Assembly: GCA_038534135.1 (NCBI GenBank)
Contig: JBCAXJ010000008.1
Coordinates: 43,970 to 107,969, forward strand
Source of the DNA: Thermohalobaculum sp038534135
GTDB lineage: Bacteria; Pseudomonadota; Alphaproteobacteria; Rhodobacterales; Rhodobacteraceae
Length of the DNA: 64,000 nt
Direction: 5' to 3'
How positions within the stretch are numbered: the first letter of the stretch is position 1; every line of letters begins with the position of its first letter. The notes below the pieces were generated by a model. It had not been told where the DNA came from. It worked only from the letters and a program-made list of their open reading frames with translations, and did no database searches. The position numbers and the translations under genes are program-made. Shown here in pieces: positions 17,863-26,856 of this stretch.

Positions 17863-18584
17863 TCTTCACAGGGCAAACAGTCCTGGTGACGGGAGCAGCC
17901 AGCGGCATTGGCAAGGCCACCGCTCGCGCTTTCGCCTCCGAAGGGGCAAAGGTCGTGCTGGCGGATCTGTCAGACACCGCTCCGATAGCCGACGAAATCT
18001 CTGCTGATGGTGGCAAGGCAGTGAGCGTGACGTGCGATGTCGCAGACGCTCGCAGCGTGGACGATCTGTTCGCCGGGATCGGTGCGTTGGACGTGGTTGC
18101 CAACTGCGCCGGGATCCTGCTTGACGGACGCATCACCGATATGCCCGTCGAGGCATTTGATCGCCAGATTGCCGTCAATCTGCGCGGCTCGTTTCTGATT
18201 GCTCAGGGTGCTGTCCGGGCGATGCGAGATCGCGGTGCGGGACGGATCGTCCTAATCGCCTCCGAGCTTGCTCATCTTGGCAGGGCCGGAGCCTCGGCCT
18301 ACTGCGCCTCGAAGGCCGGGGTGATCGGCCTGACCCGAGCACTCGCGCGCGAGTGTGCACCTCAAATCCTCGTGAATGCCGTGGCGCCCGGACCGGTCGA
18401 CACTCCGATGCTGGATGTTGCCAACATGACAGCGCATGAGATGTCGATGGAGACATCGAACCCGCTCGGCCGGATCGGACGACCCGATGAAGTCGTCTCG
18501 GCCATCCTGTTTCTGGCAGGGCCGGGCGGCACGCTGATGACCGGGCAAACGATCTGCCCAAGCGGTGGCGCGGTCATGCTGTGA
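17859..18584 (+). CDS. short-chain dehydrogenase/reductase
   Basis: A 241-aa SDR with TGAASGIGKA, NCAG (for NNAG) and the catalytic AYCASK segment. Start ATG 17859 overlaps the Rieske oxygenase stop, so the pair is co-translated. It is distinct from the SDR at 15889, so two successive dehydrogenation steps are likely in this pathway. Last gene of the 13,279-18,584 operon. Confidence 0.9.
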   Translation: MIFTGQTVLVTGAASGIGKATARAFASEGAKVVLADLSDTAPIADEISADGGKAVSVTCDVADARSVDDLFAGIGALDVVANCAGILLDGRITDMPVEAFDRQIAVNLRGSFLIAQGAVRAMRDRGAGRIVLIASELAHLGRAGASAYCASKAGVIGLTRALARECAPQILVNAVAPGPVDTPMLDVANMTAHEMSMETSNPLGRIGRPDEVVSAILFLAGPGGTLMTGQTICPSGGAVML

Positions 18585-18889
18585 GCCCGGACGCATCACG
18601 CAAGCAACGCGCCCCAGGCAAATGGTGGCATGATGGTCGCCAAGGCTAGATCTCGGCGCTTGGACAACTGGCCCCTGCCCCCTTCGGATCGATTGCTGCG
18701 CCTTGTGCCTATCTGAGCACCAGAAGCCAGTCGCAAGTGCGGTACGATCGCTTGGGCTTGCCTTTAAACCGGGTTGGTGCAACTCTCGCATCGACGTGCA
18801 CGATAAGCGGATCACGTGGCCATCAGGCTCAAAGGTCCGCACCGAACTAGACGCGCTCACTACAGGATCTCAGGGAGGAGAACGACCAA
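18585..18889. other. 305-bp intergenic region ahead of the TRAP operon
   Basis: No convincing gene, tRNA or repeat is seen. Short frames here lack family features and ribosome sites. It presumably carries the terminator of the preceding operon and the promoter of the TRAP transporter. GGGAGGAGAACGACC just before 18890 is the ribosome site of the binding-protein gene. Confidence 0.5.
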
Positions 18890-20038
18890 ATGTTAGGACA
18901 AATTACGTCTTTGCTGCACCGGAACGTCGGCAAGCGCATCGCGATACTTGGCTGCTCGGCAATCGCGGCCGGTGCGATCATGGCCTCGCAGGCGCAGGCC
19001 GAAGTGACCATCAGGCTGGCATCCGACACGGCAGGCCTGCCGCACCCGGCAGCCATCGCCATGGAGCGTCTGAAGGACCGTGTGGCCGAGGAAATTCCAG
19101 GCAGCGATGTCCGGATCTTCGTGTCATCGTCGCTCTACAAGATCCCGGAAGCCATGGAGGCCATGACCGAGGGCAACCTGGAAATGGCCTGGGGCCAGTT
19201 CGGCAAGACAGCTCAGGTCGATCCGTACGCCAACGTCGTGGTCGGGCCGATGCTGCTGACGACGCCTGGCGCGATCAACTCGCTCGACGAGTTCGAGACC
19301 TACAAGATGCTGGAGAAGCGCTTCAACGACATCCATGACGTCAAACTGTTCGGCACGGCACACCTGTCGTTCTACATGGGCGTCGGCGCAAAGGCTGGCC
19401 GTCTCATCGCACCGTCCGATTTCGAAGAAAAGAAGATGCGCTCGATGGGCCCGGCGGAGAATGCAATGCTCAGCGCGTTCGGGTCGAACCCGACGACCAT
19501 GGCCTTCGGCGATGTGCCTCCGGCGCTTGAAACCGGCGTGATCGACGGTCTGTTGACCAGCCTCGGCGGCTGGAACCGCGTCAAGGAGCAAGCACCCTTC
19601 TTCTCGGTCGCGGGTGTCAACGGGATCGTCGGCGATTACTACTACCTGGCGGCGTCGAACAAATGGTGGAACACGCTGAAGCCCGAGCATCAGGCGATCA
19701 TCGAGAAGATCATCGTCGAAGAGGTCCTGCCACTTGGGAAAGCCGCAAACTTCTGTAACGACAAGCAGCTGATCGACCGGTTCGGCACGGATGACCCGAC
19801 CAAGCCCGGGATCTTCGTCATGAGCTCGGATCAGGCCGGTGCCCTTGCGACGCAACTTGGCGACGCGACCCAGCAGTGGATCAAGGCAAATACGCCGTCC
19901 GGTGCTGACGAGTGGGTCGACAAGTTCGCAGAGGAAGCCAAGGCTGCCGTTGCGGCGAACCCGCTTGGTCAGAGCGCGCTCGAGGCGACCGATTGCGGCC
20001 CGATGAACGAGCTTTTCGCGAAGTACCGCAAAAAGTAA
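18890..20038 (+). CDS. TRAP transporter solute-binding protein (DctP family)
   Basis: A 382-aa exported protein of the DctP family. A signal peptide (about residues 1-41, ending SQAQA) is followed by EVTIRLASDTAGLPHPAAIAMER, the typical first strand and helix. The conserved GLLTSLGGW and ASNKWWNTL blocks follow. It captures a substrate, usually a carboxylate-bearing compound, for the Na+-driven DctQM permease encoded downstream. A strong GGGAGGAGAAC ribosome site precedes it. Confidence 0.9.
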   Translation: MLGQITSLLHRNVGKRIAILGCSAIAAGAIMASQAQAEVTIRLASDTAGLPHPAAIAMERLKDRVAEEIPGSDVRIFVSSSLYKIPEAMEAMTEGNLEMAWGQFGKTAQVDPYANVVVGPMLLTTPGAINSLDEFETYKMLEKRFNDIHDVKLFGTAHLSFYMGVGAKAGRLIAPSDFEEKKMRSMGPAENAMLSAFGSNPTTMAFGDVPPALETGVIDGLLTSLGGWNRVKEQAPFFSVAGVNGIVGDYYYLAASNKWWNTLKPEHQAIIEKIIVEEVLPLGKAANFCNDKQLIDRFGTDDPTKPGIFVMSSDQAGALATQLGDATQQWIKANTPSGADEWVDKFAEEAKAAVAANPLGQSALEATDCGPMNELFAKYRKK

Positions 20039-20152
20039 GCACGTCGTACGCATTCCGCACGGCCGGGCCCCTAGGTTTGGCTGTGCATCTGCAACAACGT
20101 CCGTACGTCGCCGTCCTGTAATTGCGGGGGGGCTGCCAAGCGAGGGCTCGGA

Positions 20153-20710
20153 ATGGACTATGTGTTTGACCGGATCTACCGGGTCGTTCGCTTCCTGCTT
20201 GACGACATCATCGGCAATCTGGCGACCCTGGCGATGTTCATGGGGACAGGCCTTGCGATCGTCGAGGTCTTTCGCCGCTATGTCTTCGGTGTGGTTTTTG
20301 ACTGGGGCCAGGATGCTGTCACCTACGGCATCGTATCGTCGGTCTTCCTCTACTTCGCGGTAACACAGGCCCGCCGGTCGCATCTGCGCGTATCGTTCGT
20401 TGTCGATGCGTTGGAGGAAGGCGGCAAGCAGAAGGCCGTACTTCTCATCCGGACACTGATCACGGCGATATCTCTTCTGCTTTATTCGGCCTTGGCCACC
20501 TGGGGCATCCCGACGGTGGAACGCTCGATGATGATGGAGCGGACGACGCTTTCGATGGTCCTGGTGATCTGGCCGTTCCAACTCGCATTGGTTGTCACCT
20601 TTGTGCTGATGGCGATCGTCACGTTCTTCCAGCTCTACCAGGACGTCAGAGCCCTGTTCGGAAAGAAGGTTTTCGAGTGGGCGGCCGTGGAAGAGGGGAT
20701 TGATATCTAG
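20153..20710 (+). CDS. TRAP transporter small permease (DctQ family)
   Basis: A 185-aa four-helix membrane protein. The conserved ATLAMFMGTGLAIVEVFRRYVFG and WGQDAVTYGIV segments match DctQ. It pairs with DctM; the spacing to that gene is 2 bp. Start ATG 20153. Confidence 0.88.
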   Translation: MDYVFDRIYRVVRFLLDDIIGNLATLAMFMGTGLAIVEVFRRYVFGVVFDWGQDAVTYGIVSSVFLYFAVTQARRSHLRVSFVVDALEEGGKQKAVLLIRTLITAISLLLYSALATWGIPTVERSMMMERTTLSMVLVIWPFQLALVVTFVLMAIVTFFQLYQDVRALFGKKVFEWAAVEEGIDI

Positions 20711-20712
20711 CC

Positions 20713-21996
20713 ATGGGCTTGATCGGACCCGCCCTTTTGGCGATGCTGGCGCTTGGAGCGCCGATCGCCGTCGCCCTGATCGGTGTGACGGTCGCCTTCA
20801 TTCTCTATGATCCGCTGCTCAGCGAAAGCGCGATCTTCCGGTCGTTCTTCAGCTTCGTGAACAAGTACACGCTGATGGCGATCCCGTTCTTCGTCTATGC
20901 GGGCTTCCTGATGGAGCGGACAGGCCTGATCAAGAAGCTGTTTCGCTTTGCCGACGCGCTGATCGGCTGGCTTCCCGGTGGCTTCGCCTACGCGACGATC
21001 CTCGCCGCCGTGATGTTCGGTGCGATCTCTGGGTCCAGCACCGCGATGGCTGCCGCGATGGGGCTTGTCGCGTACCCCGAGATGCTGAAACGCGGCTATC
21101 CGAAATGGATGGCTGCGGGGGTCATTGCAACGGGTGGCGGCATTGCCATTCTAATCCCACCCAGCATCACGCTCATCCTGTACGGCGTGCTGACCGAGCA
21201 ATCGATCACCAAGCTCTTCTTTGCCGGTGTCACGCCCGGGATCATGCTGGCGATCAGTGATGCGATCATCGTGCTGACCATGGCGGCTATCCTTGCGCTG
21301 CCGGCCAGCAAGTTCTCGCTGCGCGAGCTTTGGTCGGCGTTCGTTGAAGCGGTCCCGGCGCTGCTAATGCCCGTGATCGTGTTGGGTGGCCTCTATGGTG
21401 GGGTGCTGACACCTACGGAGTCGGGCGCTGCGGCCTGTGCTTATGCGATGGCATATGGTGCCGTCGCCCTGCGCGGCGACTTTTTCAAAGAGGCCTACTC
21501 CGCCACCCAGCGCGCGGTGAACCTGACTGCGATCCTGTTCTTTGTCCTGGGCGGAGTTGGAATCTTTCAGTTCCTGCTCGCCAACCAGGGATGGCCGCAG
21601 GATATCGCCGAGGCGGTAACCAAGATGGGCCTGAGCCCGGTCGCCTTCCTGGGACTGCTGATGGTCGTGCTGCTGCTGCTCGCGACCTGTCTGACAGGCG
21701 TCGCGGTGCTGGTGCTGGTGGTGCCCGTGATCTACCCGGTGTCGATCACGCTCGGAATCGATCCGATCCACCTGGGCATCCTGTTCGCACTGTGCATCGA
21801 GATGGGTGCTGTGATCCCACCGGTTGGGTTGAACCTGTTCGCGGTCAGCGGAACCACCGGAGTTCCGGTCACGACGGTGATGCGCGGCTCCTTCCCATTC
21901 CTGTGCACGGATGGCTGTGTGCTGGTGCTCTGCCTGCTGATCCCGGCACTCGTGCTCTGGCTGCCGAACCTCGTCGTGCAATCGGTCTTCGGCTAA
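20713..21996 (+). CDS. TRAP transporter large permease (DctM family)
   Basis: A 427-aa membrane protein with about 12 hydrophobic helices, the transport subunit of the TRAP system. Family motifs include PFFVYAGFLMERTG, GAISGSSTAMAAAMG, IPPSITLILYG and GAVIPPVGLNLF. With 18890 and 20153 it makes a complete tripartite transporter. The genes downstream (22181, 23306) probably process its substrate. Confidence 0.93.
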   Translation: MGLIGPALLAMLALGAPIAVALIGVTVAFILYDPLLSESAIFRSFFSFVNKYTLMAIPFFVYAGFLMERTGLIKKLFRFADALIGWLPGGFAYATILAAVMFGAISGSSTAMAAAMGLVAYPEMLKRGYPKWMAAGVIATGGGIAILIPPSITLILYGVLTEQSITKLFFAGVTPGIMLAISDAIIVLTMAAILALPASKFSLRELWSAFVEAVPALLMPVIVLGGLYGGVLTPTESGAAACAYAMAYGAVALRGDFFKEAYSATQRAVNLTAILFFVLGGVGIFQFLLANQGWPQDIAEAVTKMGLSPVAFLGLLMVVLLLLATCLTGVAVLVLVVPVIYPVSITLGIDPIHLGILFALCIEMGAVIPPVGLNLFAVSGTTGVPVTTVMRGSFPFLCTDGCVLVLCLLIPALVLWLPNLVVQSVFG

Positions 21997-22180
21997 ACGG
22001 GACGGCAGTGCTGGCTTCTCCTGACGCGAGAGCAGAGGTATCAAGGATGTGCCGGGCGCACGGCGGTTCGAGCAAACGATCCGGACCGTGCAATAAGAAC
22101 TGGCATCCGTTATCTTCTGTCACTTGCCAGCGGGCGACAGTACCGTCCGAGCAACCTGAAAGCGCAAGGGACCGAACCCC

Positions 22181-23293
22181 ATGAGCAGCACAGCCGCGCT
22201 TGACGCCAGCCCTCACGGCGTCGATACCAACATCGATCCGGTCGAGCACTACTTTGAACTGGGTTGGACCGACGGTCTTCCCGTGGTGCCGCCCACGCGC
22301 GAGAAAATCGATGCAGTCGTGGCCGTGCTGGCTGGGACGCCTGATCACATCGAATGCAAGATCCCACCGCGGTGGGGAGCACTGACGCGCGAAGTTCTGG
22401 CCATCAACATGGTCATGGCCGGGTGCAAACCGGAATACGCGCCTGTTGTGCGCGCAGCGATGCTGGCGCTTACGGATCGGCAGTTCAACCTGAACGGCGT
22501 GCAGGCAACAACGCACATGGCCTCGCCGCTGATTATGGTGAACGGTCCCATTGCCGCCGAGATCGGGATGAACGGTGGGGCCAATGCTTTTGGCTCGGGC
22601 AACCGCGCGAATGCGACGATCGGGCGGGCAATCCGGCTGATCATGCTGAACGTCGGCGGGGGTCGTGCGCCGGATCTGGACAAGTGTACGCTCGGCAATC
22701 CGGCCAAGTACTCATACGCCATCTGTGAGCACGAAGCCGCGAGCCCGTTTGCGCCGTACCACGTCGAACAGGGATACGCGCCTGACACATCGACCGTGTT
22801 CGCTCTGGCGGCAGAAGCACCACATTCGGTGACCGACCACCAATGTAATGATCCAGAAGGGATCCTGGACACCATCGCCTCGGCCATGAGCACGATTGCC
22901 TCCAACACGTCGGTCCTCTCGGGCCATTGTGCGCTCGCGCTGGGGCTGGAACACGCTCGTACAATCGCGAAGCACGGGTGGACCCGTCACGACATCAAGA
23001 GCTACCTCTGGCTGCACGCGGGCAACCTGTTCAGGGCCCACTCCCGCGATCACCGCTACGGCAAGGTCTACAACCGCAATCTGCCGAAGTGGTACAAACG
23101 CGGGCCCGACGATCGCATCCCAATCGTGGAAAGCCCTGAACGCATCCATCTGTTCGTGATCGGTGGCGATGCCGGAAGGTTTTCAGCCTTTGTCCCCGGC
23201 TGGGGACACATGAGCACACCCGTAATCCGGCCCGTCGAAGACACCGCGATCGGAAGCGCGGACGACTGCGCCGACGGCCTATGCAAGTTGTGA
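22181..23293 (+). CDS. conserved protein of unknown function, partner of UGSC-family protein
   Basis: A 370-aa soluble protein with no signal peptide. I do not recognise a characterised family. Notable segments are HYFELGWTDGLPVVPPTREKI at the N-terminus, NMVMAGCKPEYAPVV, a Gly/Asn-rich stretch around MNGGANAFGSGNRAN, CTLGNPAKYSYAICEHE, and a C-terminal HLFVIGGDAGRFSAF. Four or more cysteines are dispersed. The UGSC-type protein begins 12 bp downstream, implying a two-subunit enzyme or sequential steps. A TRAP importer lies immediately upstream. Confidence is for it being a real gene; function is open. Confidence 0.85.
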   Translation: MSSTAALDASPHGVDTNIDPVEHYFELGWTDGLPVVPPTREKIDAVVAVLAGTPDHIECKIPPRWGALTREVLAINMVMAGCKPEYAPVVRAAMLALTDRQFNLNGVQATTHMASPLIMVNGPIAAEIGMNGGANAFGSGNRANATIGRAIRLIMLNVGGGRAPDLDKCTLGNPAKYSYAICEHEAASPFAPYHVEQGYAPDTSTVFALAAEAPHSVTDHQCNDPEGILDTIASAMSTIASNTSVLSGHCALALGLEHARTIAKHGWTRHDIKSYLWLHAGNLFRAHSRDHRYGKVYNRNLPKWYKRGPDDRIPIVESPERIHLFVIGGDAGRFSAFVPGWGHMSTPVIRPVEDTAIGSADDCADGLCKL

Positions 23294-23305
23294 GGAGACT
23301 TCACC

Positions 23306-23869
23306 ATGCTGGATGATCGCACCCGGACGTCGGTCGAGATCTTTGACCCCCGCGGCGTCGTAGACCTCGAAAGTCGACCGCTGGCGGACCGAAAGAACAC
23401 ACTGTCGGGCCTGCGCCTTGGCATCCTGGACAATTCGAAGTGGAACGCCAACAAGCTGTTGCGCGGCGCCGCGGCGGCTCTGTCGGATCAGATCGCCTTC
23501 GCGTCGGTGAACTACTACGTGAAGACGCACGGCTTCTCGACCGATGCGCCGCCCGAGATGATCCGTCAGATCGCCTTGGAAAACGACATCGTGCTGACTG
23601 CCATCGGCGATTGCGGTTCGTGCTGCTCGTGCTGCATCCGGGATGCCATCGCGCTGGAAGATCTTGGCGTGCCGACGGCTCCGATCATCACCACCGAGTT
23701 CGTGAACGAAACACGGCTGACTCGCGCCGCTGTGGGCATGCCGGGATTGCGCCCCGTGGTGATCGACCACCCGGTCAGCTCCATCACCGCAGAAGAAGTC
23801 GCAGCACGGGTCGCGGTAATCGCAGCACAGGCGCAGGAGGTCTGGATCGGCACGCGCGGCGATATCTGA
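23306..23869 (+). CDS. UGSC-family protein (cysteine form)
   Basis: A 187-aa soluble protein resembling the UGSC family, named for a Sec-Gly-Ser-Cys redox-like motif first noticed among environmental selenoproteins. Here the motif is in the Cys form, IGDCGSCCSCC, with Cys103, Cys106, Cys107, Cys109 and Cys110, five cysteines in eight residues. The first position is encoded by TGC and not TGA, so no selenocysteine is needed. The C-terminus (PTAPIITTEFVNETR, GLRPVVIDHPVSSI) is typical of the family. SD GAGGAGAC precedes the ATG. Role unknown; probably acts with the 370-aa neighbour on the TRAP substrate. Confidence 0.75.
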   Translation: MLDDRTRTSVEIFDPRGVVDLESRPLADRKNTLSGLRLGILDNSKWNANKLLRGAAAALSDQIAFASVNYYVKTHGFSTDAPPEMIRQIALENDIVLTAIGDCGSCCSCCIRDAIALEDLGVPTAPIITTEFVNETRLTRAAVGMPGLRPVVIDHPVSSITAEEVAARVAVIAAQAQEVWIGTRGDI

Positions 23870-24005
23870 TCTCGACCACGCAGATCAGCAACACGCCACA
23901 CCGCTCAGTGTTCCTGAACGAACGCTTCCAGCATATGGCACTTGGCGGGAGCATGAGCGCGTGCAGTTGGTCTTGGCGATGAGGCCCTAACCGAAGGCCC
24001 GCACG

Positions 24006-24851
24006 CTAAACCGGGCGATCGCCTTTGATGGTCACCCGGAAGCCTGACCGCGTGTTCGGATAGTAGTCCCAAAGCGCCAGGTGCTGAACGCAGCGATTAT
24101 CCCAAAAGGCAACCGACCCAGGCTGCCAGCGGAACCGGACCTGGAAGTCCTCTTTCGCGCAGTGCTCATGCAGCATCCGCAGGATCGAGTCGCTTTCCAG
24201 ACGCGGCACGTCATTGATCTTCTTCGTGAAAATTGGATTCACGAACAGGCACTTTCGCCCCGTCTCAGGATGCGTCCGGATGACCGGATGATCGCAGGCC
24301 GGATACTGCCTTCCAGCGTCATCTGCAGTGTAGCGCCCACGATACTGTTCCTCACCATCGTGCCGCGCCGTCAGACCCTCGAGATAGGATTTCATCCGCT
24401 GCGAGAGCGCGTCATAGGCCGCGTACATGCTGGAGAACAGTGTATCGCCTCCGATCTCTGGGACTGTGTGGAGGTAAAGGATCGAGCCGAGCGGCGGTTC
24501 CTCGACGCAAGAGACGTCCGAATGCCAGCGCTCACCGGCAATCTTGGTCGAGTTTTCATCCGCGTGGATCGGCACGATTTCCGGATGACCTTCGGGTGCC
24601 GCAATGGCTGGATGGATGGCCAAATCTCCGAACAGGCGGCCAAACGCCTTTTGACTTGCATGATCGAAACTCTGGTCACGGAAGAACAAGACGGAATGCG
24701 CCGCGAATGCAGTTTGGACTTCTCTGAACGTCTGATCATCCAGCGGAGCCGCCAGGTCGACGCCAAAAACCTCCGCGCCAATCGTCGGCGTCACGGGGCG
24801 CACGTCAATGCGTTCGTAAGTCGGGTTGGTCTGCTGCACGATCTTGTTCAT
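24006..24851 (-). CDS. TauD/TfdA-family 2-oxoglutarate-dependent dioxygenase
   Basis: A 281-aa Fe(II)/2OG oxygenase, in the taurine/2,4-D dioxygenase family. The iron ligands are His110-x-Asp112 (WHSDVSC) and His257 (VQHLALWDYYP); Arg268/Arg272 near the C-terminus would bind 2-oxoglutarate. The start at 24851 (MNKIVQQ) matches the family length; the frame is open further upstream but that part has no family similarity. It is convergent with the UGSC gene. Family members remove sulfonate, halogen, ether or methyl groups by hydroxylating the adjacent carbon. Confidence 0.9.
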   Translation of the reverse strand: MNKIVQQTNPTYERIDVRPVTPTIGAEVFGVDLAAPLDDQTFREVQTAFAAHSVLFFRDQSFDHASQKAFGRLFGDLAIHPAIAAPEGHPEIVPIHADENSTKIAGERWHSDVSCVEEPPLGSILYLHTVPEIGGDTLFSSMYAAYDALSQRMKSYLEGLTARHDGEEQYRGRYTADDAGRQYPACDHPVIRTHPETGRKCLFVNPIFTKKINDVPRLESDSILRMLHEHCAKEDFQVRFRWQPGSVAFWDNRCVQHLALWDYYPNTRSGFRVTIKGDRPV

Positions 24852-25046
24852 CGGGTTGTCTTTCTGCTGGCGTGTTGCTTGGTTACCTGTCGCCAAGGGA
24901 ACGGTTTGTAGCTCTGACGGCGTCAATTCCTTCGCAGTCCGGGGCGCGAGTATCTCCGTGACCCGGTCAATGTGCAATCGCATCGCCGATATCTGCAGCG
25001 CCGCGTATCGCCAGATCGAAACCACGCATCTGGGTACTCAAGGCCC

Positions 25047-25616
25047 TCAGAAAAACAACAGCCACTGCCGCACGACCCAGACTTCGATCAGGCACGCACC
25101 CACCAGAGCGGCCCGTAAACGCCAATCGGGCCACCGGCGCCAGAGAACCGCGGAAGAGGTCAACACCACCAACACGGCAATCGGTGCCACTGCGGCCGCG
25201 TGATGGTCCGAGTCCCAATAGCTCAGGGGGCTCTGAAAGACCCAATCGCTGGCGGGCCAGAAATGCCGACGAGCGTCGTCGTTGTGCAACGGAAAATCGG
25301 TCGCAAGGTGCAGCAGCCCTGCCCCGGTCAAAGCGACTGCCGGAAGACTTCGCAGACCGATCGCCGCCAGAAAGGCCAGCCCCCAGATTATGAAGCTGTT
25401 GTCGATCGCGAAGACCGTTTGCCATGCGGGCGAAAAGTACATCTCTCCAAACACGCGCTCTGACGGGATCTGCATCACGAACAGTGCGCCACCGGCGAGC
25501 AGGTAAAGCGACAAATCGGGCAACAGGCTTCCCAGAGCCGCCGCCCGTCCGCTTCGGGGCACGTCACGCCGTGCAAAGACCGCCAATCCCAACAAAAGAT
25601 GTGCAGGCGTGTTCAA
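25047..25616 (-). CDS. small membrane protein, YdjM/DUF457-like putative metal-dependent hydrolase
   Basis: About 189 aa with five or six hydrophobic segments. NTPAHLLLGLAV at the N-terminus, GSLLPDLSLY and HLATDFPLHNDD resemble the conserved His/Asp motifs of membrane-bound YdjM/DUF457-type proteins. I place the start at TTG 25616, since AGGGACAACG precedes it and NTPAH is the usual N-terminus; a GTG at 25643 is possible. Physiological role unknown. It lies 195 bp upstream of the TauD-like start on the same strand. Confidence 0.65.
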   Translation of the reverse strand: MNTPAHLLLGLAVFARRDVPRSGRAAALGSLLPDLSLYLLAGGALFVMQIPSERVFGEMYFSPAWQTVFAIDNSFIIWGLAFLAAIGLRSLPAVALTGAGLLHLATDFPLHNDDARRHFWPASDWVFQSPLSYWDSDHHAAAVAPIAVLVVLTSSAVLWRRWPDWRLRAALVGACLIEVWVVRQWLLFF

Positions 25617-25842
25617 CGTTGTCCCTCGGACAGGGTTTGGCACGTGCGTTCGCGGTGCGCAGAACCTTGTCCAGACACCGATTGCAAGCCGATAACCCCG
25701 GACCTCTCAGCGGTATTTGCGCCGTCGTGTTTTTCAATCCGCATGCACTGATCTTCTTTCTGCAAACTCCACACGTGATCCTGCACATCCTGGGACCATC
25801 ATCCAGCTTGTACCGGACGCTGTGTGCAGCCTATCGTTGCGC

Positions 25843-26751
25843 ATGATCCCCGACCGCCCGTTCCTCGGCATCTTGTTGATGCTCGCATTCTGTGTGCTCG
25901 CCCCTTTGGGTGACAGCTTCGCGAAACTCCTGGGCGAGACGGTCGCGCTTGGCATTCTGTTGCTGATCCGCTTCGGGGTCCAAGCCGTCATATTGGTTCC
26001 GATCGTGCTGTGGCAGCGGGCAAGCCTCGTCCCCTCGCACCGCTTGATGATGTGGACGTTGCTGCGTACGGGTCTGCATATCATCGGGATCGGCATGATG
26101 TTCAGCGCGCTGCGGTATCTGCCGCTGGCGGATGCTTTGGCGATCGCTTTCGTCATGCCGTTCATCATGCTGCTGCTTGGACATTTCTTCATGGGGGAGA
26201 CGGTTGGACCGCACCGGATCACCGCATGTGCCGTCGGCTTCGTCGGCACGTTGATGGTCATCCAGCCGAACTTTGTCGAGGTGGGATATCCGGCCCTGCT
26301 GCCGCTCGGCGTCGCAGTGGTCTTCTCGTTGTTCATGATGGTCACGCGCACGATTGCACGCGATATTGACCCGGTTCGGCTTCAAGCAATCAGCGGCGTT
26401 CAAGCCTGTCTTTATCTTGGACCAGCCATCCTGCTCTGGCCGTCTGCGAGTGACGGATTTCATCTGAACATGCCCACCGACACCTGGCTGTTGCTGCTCG
26501 GGGTCGGGGTGATCGGGACGGTTGCACATCTGTTCATGACGTGGAGCCTGCGCTTTGCCCCGGCATCCACGGTCGCGCCGATGCAGTACCTCGAGATCCC
26601 GTTCGGCACCGCAATCGGCTGGCTGATCTTTTCGGATCTGCCCAATGGTCTGGCGGCTGTCGGGATCTGCATCACCGTTCTAGCAGGGCTCTACGTCATC
26701 CTGCGCGAGCGAAAACTGGCGCGCCTCGGCAAGGCTGTTCCAGCGGCATGA
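25843..26751 (+). CDS. EamA/DMT-family transporter
   Basis: A 302-aa, ten-helix membrane protein of the drug/metabolite transporter superfamily (EamA). Two homologous halves are visible: GDSFAKLLGE... LPLADALAIAFVMPF in the first and APASTVAPMQYLEIPFG in the second. The start ATG 25843 (MIPDRPFLG) fits the first helix. It exports metabolites or amino-acid-like compounds, substrate unpredictable. A second member follows 105 bp downstream. Confidence 0.88.
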   Translation: MIPDRPFLGILLMLAFCVLAPLGDSFAKLLGETVALGILLLIRFGVQAVILVPIVLWQRASLVPSHRLMMWTLLRTGLHIIGIGMMFSALRYLPLADALAIAFVMPFIMLLLGHFFMGETVGPHRITACAVGFVGTLMVIQPNFVEVGYPALLPLGVAVVFSLFMMVTRTIARDIDPVRLQAISGVQACLYLGPAILLWPSASDGFHLNMPTDTWLLLLGVGVIGTVAHLFMTWSLRFAPASTVAPMQYLEIPFGTAIGWLIFSDLPNGLAAVGICITVLAGLYVILRERKLARLGKAVPAA

Positions 26752-26856
26752 TCATTCTGGTCCAGCCCTCGATTAACAGTTCCCCGATGAAGGCATAGCG
26801 CAATCCCGCAAGCTCATGCGTCGACCGATCGCCGGCACGAAGTATCACCCGCCATC

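Noticed and set aside
23606..23640. Possible selenocysteine site in the UGSC-family gene
   Set aside because: The motif codons are TGC throughout, with no in-frame TGA, so the protein is the cysteine form.
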